From positions 1 to 5,915 of the forward strand of contig JAISBR010000031.1 of NCBI GenBank assembly GCA_031266095.1: a DNA stretch of 5,915 nucleotides, in the 5' to 3' direction. The notes beneath the pieces were generated by a model. That model had not been told where the DNA came from. It searched no databases and saw only the letters and a program-made list of their open reading frames with translations. This document shows, piece after piece, positions 1 through 5,674 of the stretch. The position numbers were made by a program, and so were the translations under genes. This DNA is from Treponema sp. GTDB lineage: Bacteria > Spirochaetota > Spirochaetia > Treponematales > Breznakiellaceae. Every line of letters starts with the position of its first letter. The first letter of the stretch is position 1.

Positions 1-22
1 GCCGTAAAAGACGGGAGAGTCC

Positions 23-739
23 TTAGATCGGCGGGGTATTGTCGGGATCAGGTTCGCTTTGATCCAGGTTATGCCGCGCCTTGATGAGGTGTGCGGACAT
101 CTTCCGGGCCGCCTGTTCCGCGTCCCCGGTCCGGATCGCCTCAAAAATGGCTAGGTGATCCTCAATGCTTTTAGCCGGCTGGCCGGGGATGTCTAGGGTC
201 GCCTTACGGGATTCCGCCAGAAGTTCGGCCAAAAGTTCCACAATAATGGCAAAGGCCTTGTTCGGCGAAGCCCGGGCGATCTCCAGATGAAATTGATTAT
301 CCCCCCCGATCCCGTTGCCGCCCGCCTCAACTTCGGACTGCATGTTGAGGATGGCGCCATAAATTTGGGAGATCTGTTGCTTAGTGGCGTTTTTCGCCGC
401 CTGGGCGGCCATATGCACTTCCAGATGCTGACGCACCTCAATTATGTCAAAGGCCAGCTTCTTGTCCTGGGCGACCATGGCGGACAAGGGTAATAAAACA
501 TGCTCCATGGAGACAGAATTTACATAATTGCCTCCACCGGTAACGGAGTGGATGTAGCCCATGATTTCCAGAGCCCGCAGGGCTTCTCGCAGGGAGGTCC
601 GGCTGACTCGCAGCTCCTCTGCCAGCACTCGTTCGGGGGGTAGCTTTTGTCCTACTGTCAGCATCCCGGAGCGGATGCGCCGGATGATCAAATCGACTAC
701 TTCTTCATATATTCTCTTATGTTGTAACTGCTCAAACAT
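23..739 (-). CDS. GntR-family transcriptional regulator, FadR subfamily (FCD domain)
   Basis: Predicted DNA-binding repressor or activator of the divergent dehydrogenase operon, 238 aa, a normal length for the FadR subfamily. Residues 8-75 form the GntR winged helix-turn-helix, with the signature LPPERVLAEELRVSRTSLRE (33-52) and a GGGNYV wing near 68-73. Residues 95-222 are an all-helical FCD ligand domain. Its expected metal/carboxylate-binding residues are all visible: Asp147 and His151 (DNQFH), His195 (EDHLAIF) and His217 (SAHL). Family knowledge: FCD regulators such as PdhR and LldR sense small carboxylates like pyruvate or lactate; the ligand here is unknown. The ATG is preceded by GAGGG at a suitable distance on the minus strand. 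Divergent placement and an operator-like site at 779-789 suggest autoregulation as well as control of the operon. The family is certain; the effector and sign of regulation are inferred. Confidence 0.93.
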   Translation of the reverse strand: MFEQLQHKRIYEEVVDLIIRRIRSGMLTVGQKLPPERVLAEELRVSRTSLREALRALEIMGYIHSVTGGGNYVNSVSMEHVLLPLSAMVAQDKKLAFDIIEVRQHLEVHMAAQAAKNATKQQISQIYGAILNMQSEVEAGGNGIGGDNQFHLEIARASPNKAFAIIVELLAELLAESRKATLDIPGQPAKSIEDHLAIFEAIRTGDAEQAARKMSAHLIKARHNLDQSEPDPDNTPPI

Positions 740-778
740 GATTCCCTCAATGGTTTGTAAATAATACCAATCTTTTTA

Positions 779-789
779 TTGTAATACCA
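779..789. promoter_or_regulatory. Putative FadR/GntR operator (TTGTAATACCA)
   Basis: TTGTAATACCA matches the TNGTNNNACNA pattern typical of FadR-subfamily operators. It overlaps the plus-strand -35 box and lies about where minus-strand transcription should begin. The 8-mer TAATACCA recurs at 762-769, exactly 20 bp (two helical turns) from the copy at 782-789. There the left half-site is degraded (AAAT instead of TTGT), which suggests a weaker second site on the same face of the helix. The match is seen in the sequence; binding is inferred. Confidence 0.55.
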
Positions 790-807
790 GTTTTAGTTTG
801 ATATAAT
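779..807 (+). promoter_or_regulatory. Promoter of the dehydrogenase operon
   Basis: TTGTAA (779-784), a 17-base spacer and a perfect TATAAT (802-807) form a sigma70-type promoter reading into the E1-alpha gene. Transcription would start near 814, giving an untranslated leader of about 110 bases. The -35 box is part of the putative operator, so a bound regulator would block polymerase. Confidence 0.6.
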
Positions 808-818
808 AATTTTGTCAA
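790..818 (-). promoter_or_regulatory. Promoter of the GntR regulator gene
   Basis: On the minus strand a perfect TTGACA (plus coordinates 813-818) is followed by a 17-base spacer and TAAAAC (790-795, 4 of 6 matches to TATAAT). The start would fall near 783, about 44 bases before the regulator's ATG. It physically overlaps the plus promoter, so the two should compete for polymerase. Confidence 0.5.
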
Positions 819-925
819 GCGAGTTTGTTCCAAAAATCGAAGTTATCGAAGGTTTATTAACCGAAAGTTCTTTGGCGAGGAGTTGTAGGCGGCTCGGTTG
901 ATATTTTATTTTCGGGGGTATCAAT
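814..925 (+). other. Untranslated leader of the dehydrogenase operon
   Basis: About 110 bases lie between the predicted start point and the TTG start of the E1-alpha gene. I see only a small hairpin, GGTT-TATT-AACC at 851-862, and a direct repeat ATCGAAG (836-842 and 845-851). No known riboswitch or terminator is recognised, and no upstream ORF with a credible ribosome binding site is evident. Confidence 0.35.
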
Positions 926-1918
926 TTGAAACAGGAAGAACAGGCCTATAGCAGGGAACTGTTACTGGATATTTATCTGGTGATGAAGCAGATTCGCCTT
1001 TTTGAAGAGACTGCTTTTCGCTTTTTTCAGGAAAACAAGTTGCGTGGCTCGGTTCACCTCTGTATCGGCCAGGAGGCGATAAGCGCGTCGATCATGGCGC
1101 TGCTGAACGACGGGGACTATATTACCTCCACCCATCGGGGTCATGGCCACGGTATTGCCAAAAGCCGGGACCTGAAGAGTGCCTTTTCGGAGCTTATGGG
1201 AAAGGAAACGGGGTTCTGCCATGGTCGGGGGGGATCAATGCACATCTGTGACCTTGCAAAGGGGAACCTTGGGGCCAACGCCATTGTGGGGGGTGGTTTG
1301 CCTATCGCCGTGGGCGGTGCCTTGGTGCAGAAAATGCGAAAAACCGATCATATCACCGTCACCTTTTTCAGTGACGGAGCATCCAATCAGGGAACTTTTC
1401 ACGAATCCCTTAATCTTGCCTCGGTCTGGAAACTGCCCTTGGTGTTTATCTGCGAGAATAACGGCTTTGGTATTTCAACGCCCGTCAGCCAGTCAACGGC
1501 GGTTAAGGATGTTGCTGAGCGGGCCGCCGCTTACGCCATGCCGGGTTATGTGGTGGACGGGAATGACGTATTCGCCCTGTTGGACGCCTTTTCCCAATGC
1601 CGCGAACGGGCGGAAAGGGGGGAGGGTCCCTCCCTGCTGGAGGCGAAAACCTACCGCTGGAAAGGTCACTGGACCGGGGACCCGGAGGTGTACCGTACCA
1701 AAGAAGAGGTAGCCGCTTGGATGGAAAAATGCCCTATCAAACGGTTCCGGCTCCGTCTGCTGGAAATGGGAATCGCTGGGGAAAAGGATTTAAAGGTTAT
1801 TGATGAACAGGCCCGGCAAGAGGTTGACGAGGCAGCGCAGTTCGCCCTGGAGAGTCCCGAGCCGGATCCCGCCCGGGTAATGGACGGCATGTACGTAGAA
1901 GGATGGTTTCCCAAATGA
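926..1918 (+). CDS. acoA: Acetoin/pyruvate dehydrogenase E1 component, alpha subunit (thiamine diphosphate-dependent)
   Basis: With the beta subunit it forms the E1 enzyme, which decarboxylates or cleaves the substrate on thiamine diphosphate and reductively acylates E2. At 330 aa it has the length of acetoin dehydrogenase E1-alpha, shorter than typical pyruvate dehydrogenase E1-alpha. Visible motifs are CIGQEA (46-51), HRGHGH (70-75), GRGGSMH (100-106), the diphosphate/Mg motif SDGASNQG (149-156) ending in ENN (177-179), and the active-site loop YRWKGHWTGDPEVYR (243-257) with His248. The first Gly of the usual GDG motif is Ser149. The start is TTG, served by a G-rich Shine-Dalgarno GGGGG (914-918) 7 bases upstream. 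The resulting N-terminus (ELLLDIYLVMKQIRLFEE) is the normal family start, whereas later Met codons would cut into it. The stop overlaps the next start (ATGA). A pyruvate dehydrogenase role (pdhA) cannot be excluded by sequence reading alone. Confidence 0.9.
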   Translation: MKQEEQAYSRELLLDIYLVMKQIRLFEETAFRFFQENKLRGSVHLCIGQEAISASIMALLNDGDYITSTHRGHGHGIAKSRDLKSAFSELMGKETGFCHGRGGSMHICDLAKGNLGANAIVGGGLPIAVGGALVQKMRKTDHITVTFFSDGASNQGTFHESLNLASVWKLPLVFICENNGFGISTPVSQSTAVKDVAERAAAYAMPGYVVDGNDVFALLDAFSQCRERAERGEGPSLLEAKTYRWKGHWTGDPEVYRTKEEVAAWMEKCPIKRFRLRLLEMGIAGEKDLKVIDEQARQEVDEAAQFALESPEPDPARVMDGMYVEGWFPK

Positions 1919-2901
1919 GTGTAAAAACCTATGCAATCGCTATTCGGGATGTACTGGCGGAAGAGATGCGCCGTGACCCGGAGGTCTTTATCATGGGCGA
2001 GGACATCGCTAGGCAGGGAGGAATCTTCGGCTGCACCCGGGGACTCTTGGATGAATTTGGTGAGGAACGGGTACGGAACACCCCCATCTCGGAAAATACC
2101 TTTGTTGGGGCCGGAGTTGGCGCCGCCAGCGTTGGTATGCGACCGGTGGTGGAACTCATGTACATGGATTTCCTGTACCTCGCCATGGATCAGGTTCTTA
2201 ATCAGGCCGCGAAGATCCGGTACATGTTCGGCGGTAAGGTAAAGGTGCCCCTTGTTGTCAGGGGGCAGCAGGGGATAGGCCGGGGCAACGGTGCCCAACA
2301 TTCCCAATCGGTAGAATCCATGATGATGCACATTCCCGGGATAAAGGTAGTATGTCCCTCAAACCCCGCGGATGCCGCCGGCCTCCTGCGGACCAGCATC
2401 CGGGACGACAATCCTGTGCTCTTCTTTGAGCACAAGGCCCTCTACAGTACCAAGGGTGAAGTTCCAGATGATCCGGAATTTGCCATTCCCTTCGGCAAGG
2501 CCGAAATTGTCCGAGAAGGCGCCGATGTCACTATTGTCGCCAATTTCCTTTACCGGGGAAAATCCCTGGAGGCGGCAGAACTCCTCGCCAAGGAGGGTAT
2601 CTCCGCCGAGGTGATAGATCCCCGGACGCTGGTGCCCCTGGACACGGAGACCATCGTCGGGTCGGTAAAGAAAACCGGCCGGCTTGTTACGGTTCACGAA
2701 GCCCACCGCGAAATGGGTTGGGGTACCGAAGTGGCTGCCCGGGTAACGGAGCAGGCCTTTCAGTATCTGGATGCTCCGCCGGTGCGGGTAGGCGCCAAGA
2801 TGTGTTCCCTCCCCTTTAACCTGGGCCTCGAAAACGCGGTAGTTCCCCAAGTCGCGGATATTGTGGCGGCGGCTAAAACCGCCATGCATTTGCCCTGTTA
2901 A
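1915..2901 (+). CDS. acoB: Acetoin/pyruvate dehydrogenase E1 component, beta subunit
   Basis: Partner of E1-alpha in the alpha2-beta2 heterotetramer. It supplies the thiamine pyrimidine-binding half and the docking surface for E2. The protein is 328 aa from the chosen ATG and of normal length. Visible are the transketolase pyrimidine domain (about 4-178) with MGED (27-30), TPISENTFVGAGVGAA (56-71) containing the cofactor-binding Glu60, YMDFLYLAMDQ (83-93), and GAQHSQ (126-131) with the conserved active-site His129. The C-terminal transketolase domain (about 195-318) carries LVPLDTETI and TVHEAHREMGWG. I chose the ATG at 1915 because it gives the family-typical MSVKTYAIAIRDVL and overlaps the upstream TGA, a translational-coupling arrangement, with GAAGGA about 11 bases before it. 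An in-frame ATG at 1903 would add four residues but has AAGG directly against it. Acetoin versus pyruvate specificity is not settled by these motifs. Confidence 0.91.
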   Translation: MSVKTYAIAIRDVLAEEMRRDPEVFIMGEDIARQGGIFGCTRGLLDEFGEERVRNTPISENTFVGAGVGAASVGMRPVVELMYMDFLYLAMDQVLNQAAKIRYMFGGKVKVPLVVRGQQGIGRGNGAQHSQSVESMMMHIPGIKVVCPSNPADAAGLLRTSIRDDNPVLFFEHKALYSTKGEVPDDPEFAIPFGKAEIVREGADVTIVANFLYRGKSLEAAELLAKEGISAEVIDPRTLVPLDTETIVGSVKKTGRLVTVHEAHREMGWGTEVAARVTEQAFQYLDAPPVRVGAKMCSLPFNLGLENAVVPQVADIVAAAKTAMHLPC

Positions 2902-2913
2902 GGAGGGAGAACA

Positions 2914-4254
2914 ATGGCGGAACGGGTAATCCTGCCCAAGCAGGGTTTGCAGATGACCGAGGGAACCATCATTGAATGGTTTGTCCCGGAGGGCGGCGAA
3001 GTTGTCAAAGGTCAGCCTCTTTTTGAAATGGAAACCGACAAGGTAACCATCGCCGTAGACGCCGAAGTGTCCGGTGTCCTGTTAAAGATAATCGCCGGTG
3101 TCGGCGAGGTGGTTCCTATAGCCCAAACCATAGCTGTTGTGGGTAAACCCGGCGAGGATATTTCCGCCCTGTTGACGGAGGCAGGCGGCGGAAATTCCGC
3201 AGGGAGTTCCGGTGCTGCGGCGGAGGCGACCAGACGAACAGCGACTCCTCCGGTGCCCGCCGATACGCCAGAGACCGGAAGGGCGGATGTCGTGTCGGGG
3301 GGCCGGGTCTTTATATCTCCCAGGGCAAAGACCCGGGCCGGAGAATTGGGGATATATTACCGGAACATCCGTGGCTCCGCCCTGGATGGAATGATCGTTG
3401 AGCGGGATATCCTGCGGGTGGCCTCCGAAGGGGTATTGCCCCAGGCGCCGTCCGGAGTATCCCCCGCGGCGTCTCCCTTGGCGAAGAAGGTCGCGGAACA
3501 GTCGGGCCTCAGCCTTGCACGGCTTCAGGGGACCGGTGTCCGGGGCAAAATCATGCGGGATGACGTGGTCCGTGCCCGGGAAGCCGGAGGCAGGCGTACC
3601 CTTGTACCTATGAAGGGAATGCGGAAAATTATCGCCAAACGGATGAAGCAAAGTCTCTACGAAAACGCCCAGGCCGTTCATCGTATTGCGGTGCGGATGG
3701 ATGAAGCCCTCCGGGTCAGGCTGGTCCTGGAGAAAACCGTAGGGTTCAACGACCTTGTCGCTCTGGCTCTTGTCCGGGCTCTTGTCGATTTTCCCGGGAT
3801 CAATGCTGAACTCACCTCCGAGGGGATCTGGCAGAAGGACTTTGTAAATCTGGGAGTGGCGGTGGCGGTAGACAACGGCCTCATCGTGCCGGTGGTAAAA
3901 AACGCGGACCTGCTCTCCCTCGGGGAACTTTCTACAGCGATAAAGGAACTTGTTGAAAAGGCCAGAAGCGGCAGCCTCGGGCCCGGTGAGTATACCGGCG
4001 GCAGCTTTACCCTCTCGAATCTGGGGATGTTCGGCCTTGAAGAATTCGTGGCCATCATCAATCCTCCCGAAGCGGGGATCCTCGCGGTGGGCAAGATTGA
4101 AGATACCCCGATAGCTGTAAACGGAGGTGTGGAGATTCATCCATTGATGAGGCTGACACTCTCCTACGATCACCGGGTTATCGATGGCGCGCCGGCGGCT
4201 ATGTTCCTTGCTCGGATTAAGGAGTATCTCGAGAATCCCTACAAATTTCTGTAG
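2914..4254 (+). CDS. acoC: Dihydrolipoamide acyltransferase (E2) with one lipoyl and two E3/E1-binding domains
   Basis: Structural core of the complex: it carries the acyl group on a swinging lipoyl arm and transfers it to CoA, making acetyl-CoA. The protein has 446 aa. The lipoyl domain spans 1-80 with ETDKV and the lipoylated Lys43. A flexible Ala/Gly/Thr/Pro-rich linker covers 88-128. Two peripheral-subunit-binding domains follow: 132-170 (ISPRAKTRAGELGI) and 184-222 (ASPLAKKVAEQSGL, then GTGVRGKIMRDDV). The catalytic acyltransferase domain occupies about 228-446 with the expected HxxxDG motif (His420, Asp424, Gly425 in DHRVIDGA). A strong GGAGG (2902-2906) lies 7 bases before the ATG and only 12 bases separate it from the E1-beta stop. 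Tandem binding domains are unusual because most E2 proteins have one. The assignment to the E2 family is firm; acetyl-CoA formation from acetoin is inferred from context. Confidence 0.92.
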   Translation: MAERVILPKQGLQMTEGTIIEWFVPEGGEVVKGQPLFEMETDKVTIAVDAEVSGVLLKIIAGVGEVVPIAQTIAVVGKPGEDISALLTEAGGGNSAGSSGAAAEATRRTATPPVPADTPETGRADVVSGGRVFISPRAKTRAGELGIYYRNIRGSALDGMIVERDILRVASEGVLPQAPSGVSPAASPLAKKVAEQSGLSLARLQGTGVRGKIMRDDVVRAREAGGRRTLVPMKGMRKIIAKRMKQSLYENAQAVHRIAVRMDEALRVRLVLEKTVGFNDLVALALVRALVDFPGINAELTSEGIWQKDFVNLGVAVAVDNGLIVPVVKNADLLSLGELSTAIKELVEKARSGSLGPGEYTGGSFTLSNLGMFGLEEFVAIINPPEAGILAVGKIEDTPIAVNGGVEIHPLMRLTLSYDHRVIDGAPAAMFLARIKEYLENPYKFL

Positions 4255-4289
4255 GCCGAATTATAACGGAAAAAGTGACGGAGGAATCC

Positions 4290-5030
4290 ATGTTTACACT
4301 GGAAGGCAAAACAGCCCTCATCACAGGCGGGGCGGGAGGTATAGGCGCAGCTTGTGCCAAAATGTTCGCCCGGTACAGGATCGGCGCTTTGACAATTACC
4401 GACGTGCGGAAGGATAATCTGCTACGGACCGCTGGGGAAATTGAAAAAGAATTGGGGCTTGTCTGTACCTGTATTGACGCGGATATCCGTAAAGAAGAGG
4501 CCGACATTGCCCTCGTGGCGGAAGCGGTGGACAGAATGGGTCGGCTGGATATTCTGGTAAACTGCGCGGGGATCTCCCGGATGGGCAGGCTCTACGATGT
4601 AACCGAGGAACAGTGGGACTTTACCTTTGACATCAACGTAAAGGGCCTTTTTTTTGTCTGCCGGGAAGCCTTCAAAATAATGGAGAAGCAGAAGAACGGT
4701 TGTATCATCAACTTGGCGTCCCAGGCGGCCCGGGGAGGCGGCATAATGGTCACCCCCGACTATCCTTCCTCCAAGGCGGCGGTACTCACCCTTACCAAGA
4801 GCCTCGCCAAGGCCGGCTCGTCCGCAGGCATCCGGGTCAACACCGTCTCGCCTGGCCTCATCGCCACGGAAATGACTACGACATTCGGCTACGATCCGGC
4901 CTCCGTACCTCTGGGGTGGATCGGCAACGGCGATGATGTGGCGGGAGCGGTGCTCTTCCTTGCAAGCGATTACGCTTCCTACATTACCGGGGCCTGCATC
5001 GACGTCAACGGCGGGATCGCCATGGTCTAG
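4290..5030 (+). CDS. Short-chain dehydrogenase/reductase (SDR), possibly acetoin/diol dehydrogenase
   Basis: Classical SDR oxidoreductase of 246 aa that uses a nicotinamide cofactor to interconvert an alcohol and a ketone. Visible are the dinucleotide motif TGGAGGIG (12-19), Asp38 at the end of strand beta-2 (TITDVRKD), which favours NAD(H) over NADP(H), NCAGI (91-95), and the catalytic tetrad Asn116, Ser144, Tyr158 and Lys162 (YPSSK). The family motif VNTVSPGLIATEM is at 183-195 and a C-terminal ITGACIDVNGG at 232-242. The start is the ATG with GGAGG (4280-4284) five bases upstream; a GTG at 4275 lies before that ribosome site and is unlikely. It follows the E2 gene after 35 bases with no terminator, so it is probably the last gene of the operon. 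Its substrate cannot be read from sequence. A 2,3-butanediol/acetoin reaction would fit the neighbours, but sugar-acid or 3-oxoacyl reductases look similar. Confidence 0.9.
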   Translation: MFTLEGKTALITGGAGGIGAACAKMFARYRIGALTITDVRKDNLLRTAGEIEKELGLVCTCIDADIRKEEADIALVAEAVDRMGRLDILVNCAGISRMGRLYDVTEEQWDFTFDINVKGLFFVCREAFKIMEKQKNGCIINLASQAARGGGIMVTPDYPSSKAAVLTLTKSLAKAGSSAGIRVNTVSPGLIATEMTTTFGYDPASVPLGWIGNGDDVAGAVLFLASDYASYITGACIDVNGGIAMV

Positions 5031-5034
5031 GCTT

Positions 5035-5052
5035 AAAAAATGGCAATTTTTT
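5035..5052. repeat. Short A/T hairpin directly after the SDR stop codon
   Basis: AAAAAAT (5035-5041) and ATTTTTT (5046-5052) are complementary around a GGCA loop, starting four bases after the stop. The stem is all A-T and weak alone. The T run could help release transcripts ending here together with the stronger hairpin that follows. Confidence 0.4.
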
Positions 5053-5056
5053 CCAG

Positions 5057-5095
5057 GAGCATTTTCCAAAACCAATCGGGTTTTGGAAAATGTTC
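5057..5095 (+). terminator. Strong 17-bp hairpin at the operon end (terminator or 3' stabiliser)
   Basis: CATTTTCCAAAACC (5060-5073) and GGTTTTGGAAAATG (5079-5092) are perfectly complementary around the loop AATCG. Three more pairs (5057-5059 with 5093-5095, one of them G-U) extend the stem to 17 bp. It lies 27 bases after the SDR stop. No U-tract follows on the plus strand, so it is not a textbook intrinsic terminator. It may block 3' exonuclease or act as a protein-binding palindrome. The structure is certain; the role is inferred. Confidence 0.5.
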
Positions 5096-5201
5096 AAAGT
5101 ACTGTACAGTTTCATACCCGGCCCTGTAAACGATTTTCTAGATTTTCAGCATTAGATTGCGGAGTAATTCTATCGCCTTGTCAGTGCGGTAGTGGAGCCC
5201 C
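5096..5201. other. Intergenic stretch without recognisable gene
   Basis: Stops occur in all frames and no ribosome site leads into an ORF. The only regularities are a perfect 10-bp palindrome, ACTGTACAGT (5101-5110), and a direct repeat GATTTTC at 5132-5138 and 5141-5147. Neither has a role I can assign. Confidence 0.4.
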
Positions 5202-5479
5202 CAGCAATTCCGAATTCAAAAAACCGGGCGAATTTTTTTGCATATATGAGCCGATAAAACCCCTAAGAGTTAGAAAACTTCTTTTTTTATCGTCTGTTGG
5301 GCAGTAGTTTCATGTTGAAAGGAGGGTGGTCCTTGTCGTTTTAGCGTCCAAAGGTGCAGATACCGACGCGAAAATGGGGAATTGCAAAGGGGGCTCTGTT
5401 TTTCGCCGGCAGGGGCTGCCTTGTTTTGGCCTGTTTACGGTAAAGAGTACACCTCGGATGATTGAATTCGGAATTGCTG
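5202..5479. repeat. 278-bp segment bounded by perfect 18-bp inverted repeats
   Basis: CAGCAATTCCGAATTCAA (5202-5219) is the exact reverse complement of 5462-5479. The interior holds no credible gene. It does hold smaller stems: 5217-5223 with 5234-5240; CGATAAAA (5252-5259) with TTTTATCG (5285-5292) enclosing a nested stem; AAGGA/TCCTT (5319-5334); and GGCAG-GGG-CTGCC (5408-5420). No target-site duplication is visible next to the arms. It could be a small nonautonomous (MITE-like) element or an RNA closed by a long stem. The repeat itself is certain; its nature is open. Confidence 0.6.
5252..5292 (+). other. Hairpin inside the inverted-repeat segment
   Basis: CGATAAAA (5252-5259) pairs with TTTTATCG (5285-5292). 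Inside it, AAGAGTT and AACTTCTT can pair with one bulged T. The right arm includes a run of seven Ts, so it could also slow or end transcription. The function is unknown. Confidence 0.35.
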
Positions 5480-5483
5480 TTAT

Positions 5484-5550
5484 GAGGCAATTCGACCTCT
5501 TGCAATTAAAAGAGGAAAGTAGTATGTTATTGAAACCTCCCCAGAGGAGG
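5484..5550 (+). other. Alternating GAGG/CCTC blocks able to form competing hairpins
   Basis: GAGG (5484-5487), CCTCTT (5496-5501), AAGAGG (5510-5515), CCTCC (5536-5540) and GGAGG (5546-5550) follow one another. CCTC at 5496 can pair with the GAGG before it or, more stably, with AAGAGG after it. CCTCC at 5536 can pair with the earlier GAGG or with GGAGG after it. This is the pattern of an attenuator or switch, but no downstream start codon is served by the final GGAGG, so a regulatory role is speculative. Confidence 0.35.
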
Positions 5551-5654
5551 TAGGGGTCCCGGTATTTTAGAGAGTTTTTTACTGCGGATTTTCGTCAATT
5601 TTTGACAATTCTGATTTTTTTTTATAAAAAAACGATAAAACGGATTGACACGAT
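5551..5654. other. AT-rich spacer with T runs and a possible promoter -35
   Basis: No gene is seen here. It contains T6 (5575-5580), a small hairpin GTCAA-TTT-TTGAC (5594-5606) followed eight bases later by T9 (5615-5623), and a 16-bp palindrome of seven T, AT and seven A (5617-5632). The hairpin plus T9 is a poor terminator because the tract is displaced. Such A/T tracts are often bent DNA upstream of promoters. Confidence 0.35.
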
Positions 5655-5674
5655 GCGGACAGGCGTAGTAATGT
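5645..5674 (+). promoter_or_regulatory. Weak possible promoter for the downstream structured RNA
   Basis: A perfect TTGACA (5645-5650) is followed after 18 bases by TAATGT (5669-5674), only 3 of 6 matches to TATAAT. A/T tracts lie just upstream. It overlaps the first hairpin of the structured block, so if this promoter is used, that hairpin would not be part of the transcript. Confidence 0.3.

Noticed and set aside
814..925. Riboswitch (for example a thiamine diphosphate sensor) in the operon leader
   Set aside because: No conserved aptamer core or terminator/anti-terminator pair was seen. Only a 4-bp hairpin is present.
1903..1914. ATG at 1903 as the start of E1-beta
   Set aside because: AAGG abuts it directly, and the four extra residues are not typical. 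The ATGA overlap at 1915 gives the family-like start, though the earlier start is not excluded.
4275..4289. GTG at 4275 as an earlier start for the SDR
   Set aside because: The GGAGG at 4280-4284 lies downstream of it and is ideally spaced for the ATG at 4290, which also gives the usual SDR N-terminus.
5101..5110. ACTGTACAGT as a LexA/SOS-type operator
   Set aside because: The palindrome is perfect but only 10 bp, without the longer spacing of known LexA boxes, and no gene starts nearby.
5326..5553. Rightward 75-aa ORF starting at GTG beside AGGAGG
   Set aside because: The GGAGG touches the GTG with no spacing. The frame crosses the inverted-repeat arm and the CCTC/GAGG chain, and the protein looks like no family and has random composition.
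5615..5632. T9-AT-A7 tract as an intrinsic terminator
   Set aside because: The only upstream hairpin is 5 bp of mostly A-T pairs and is separated from the T tract by eight bases.
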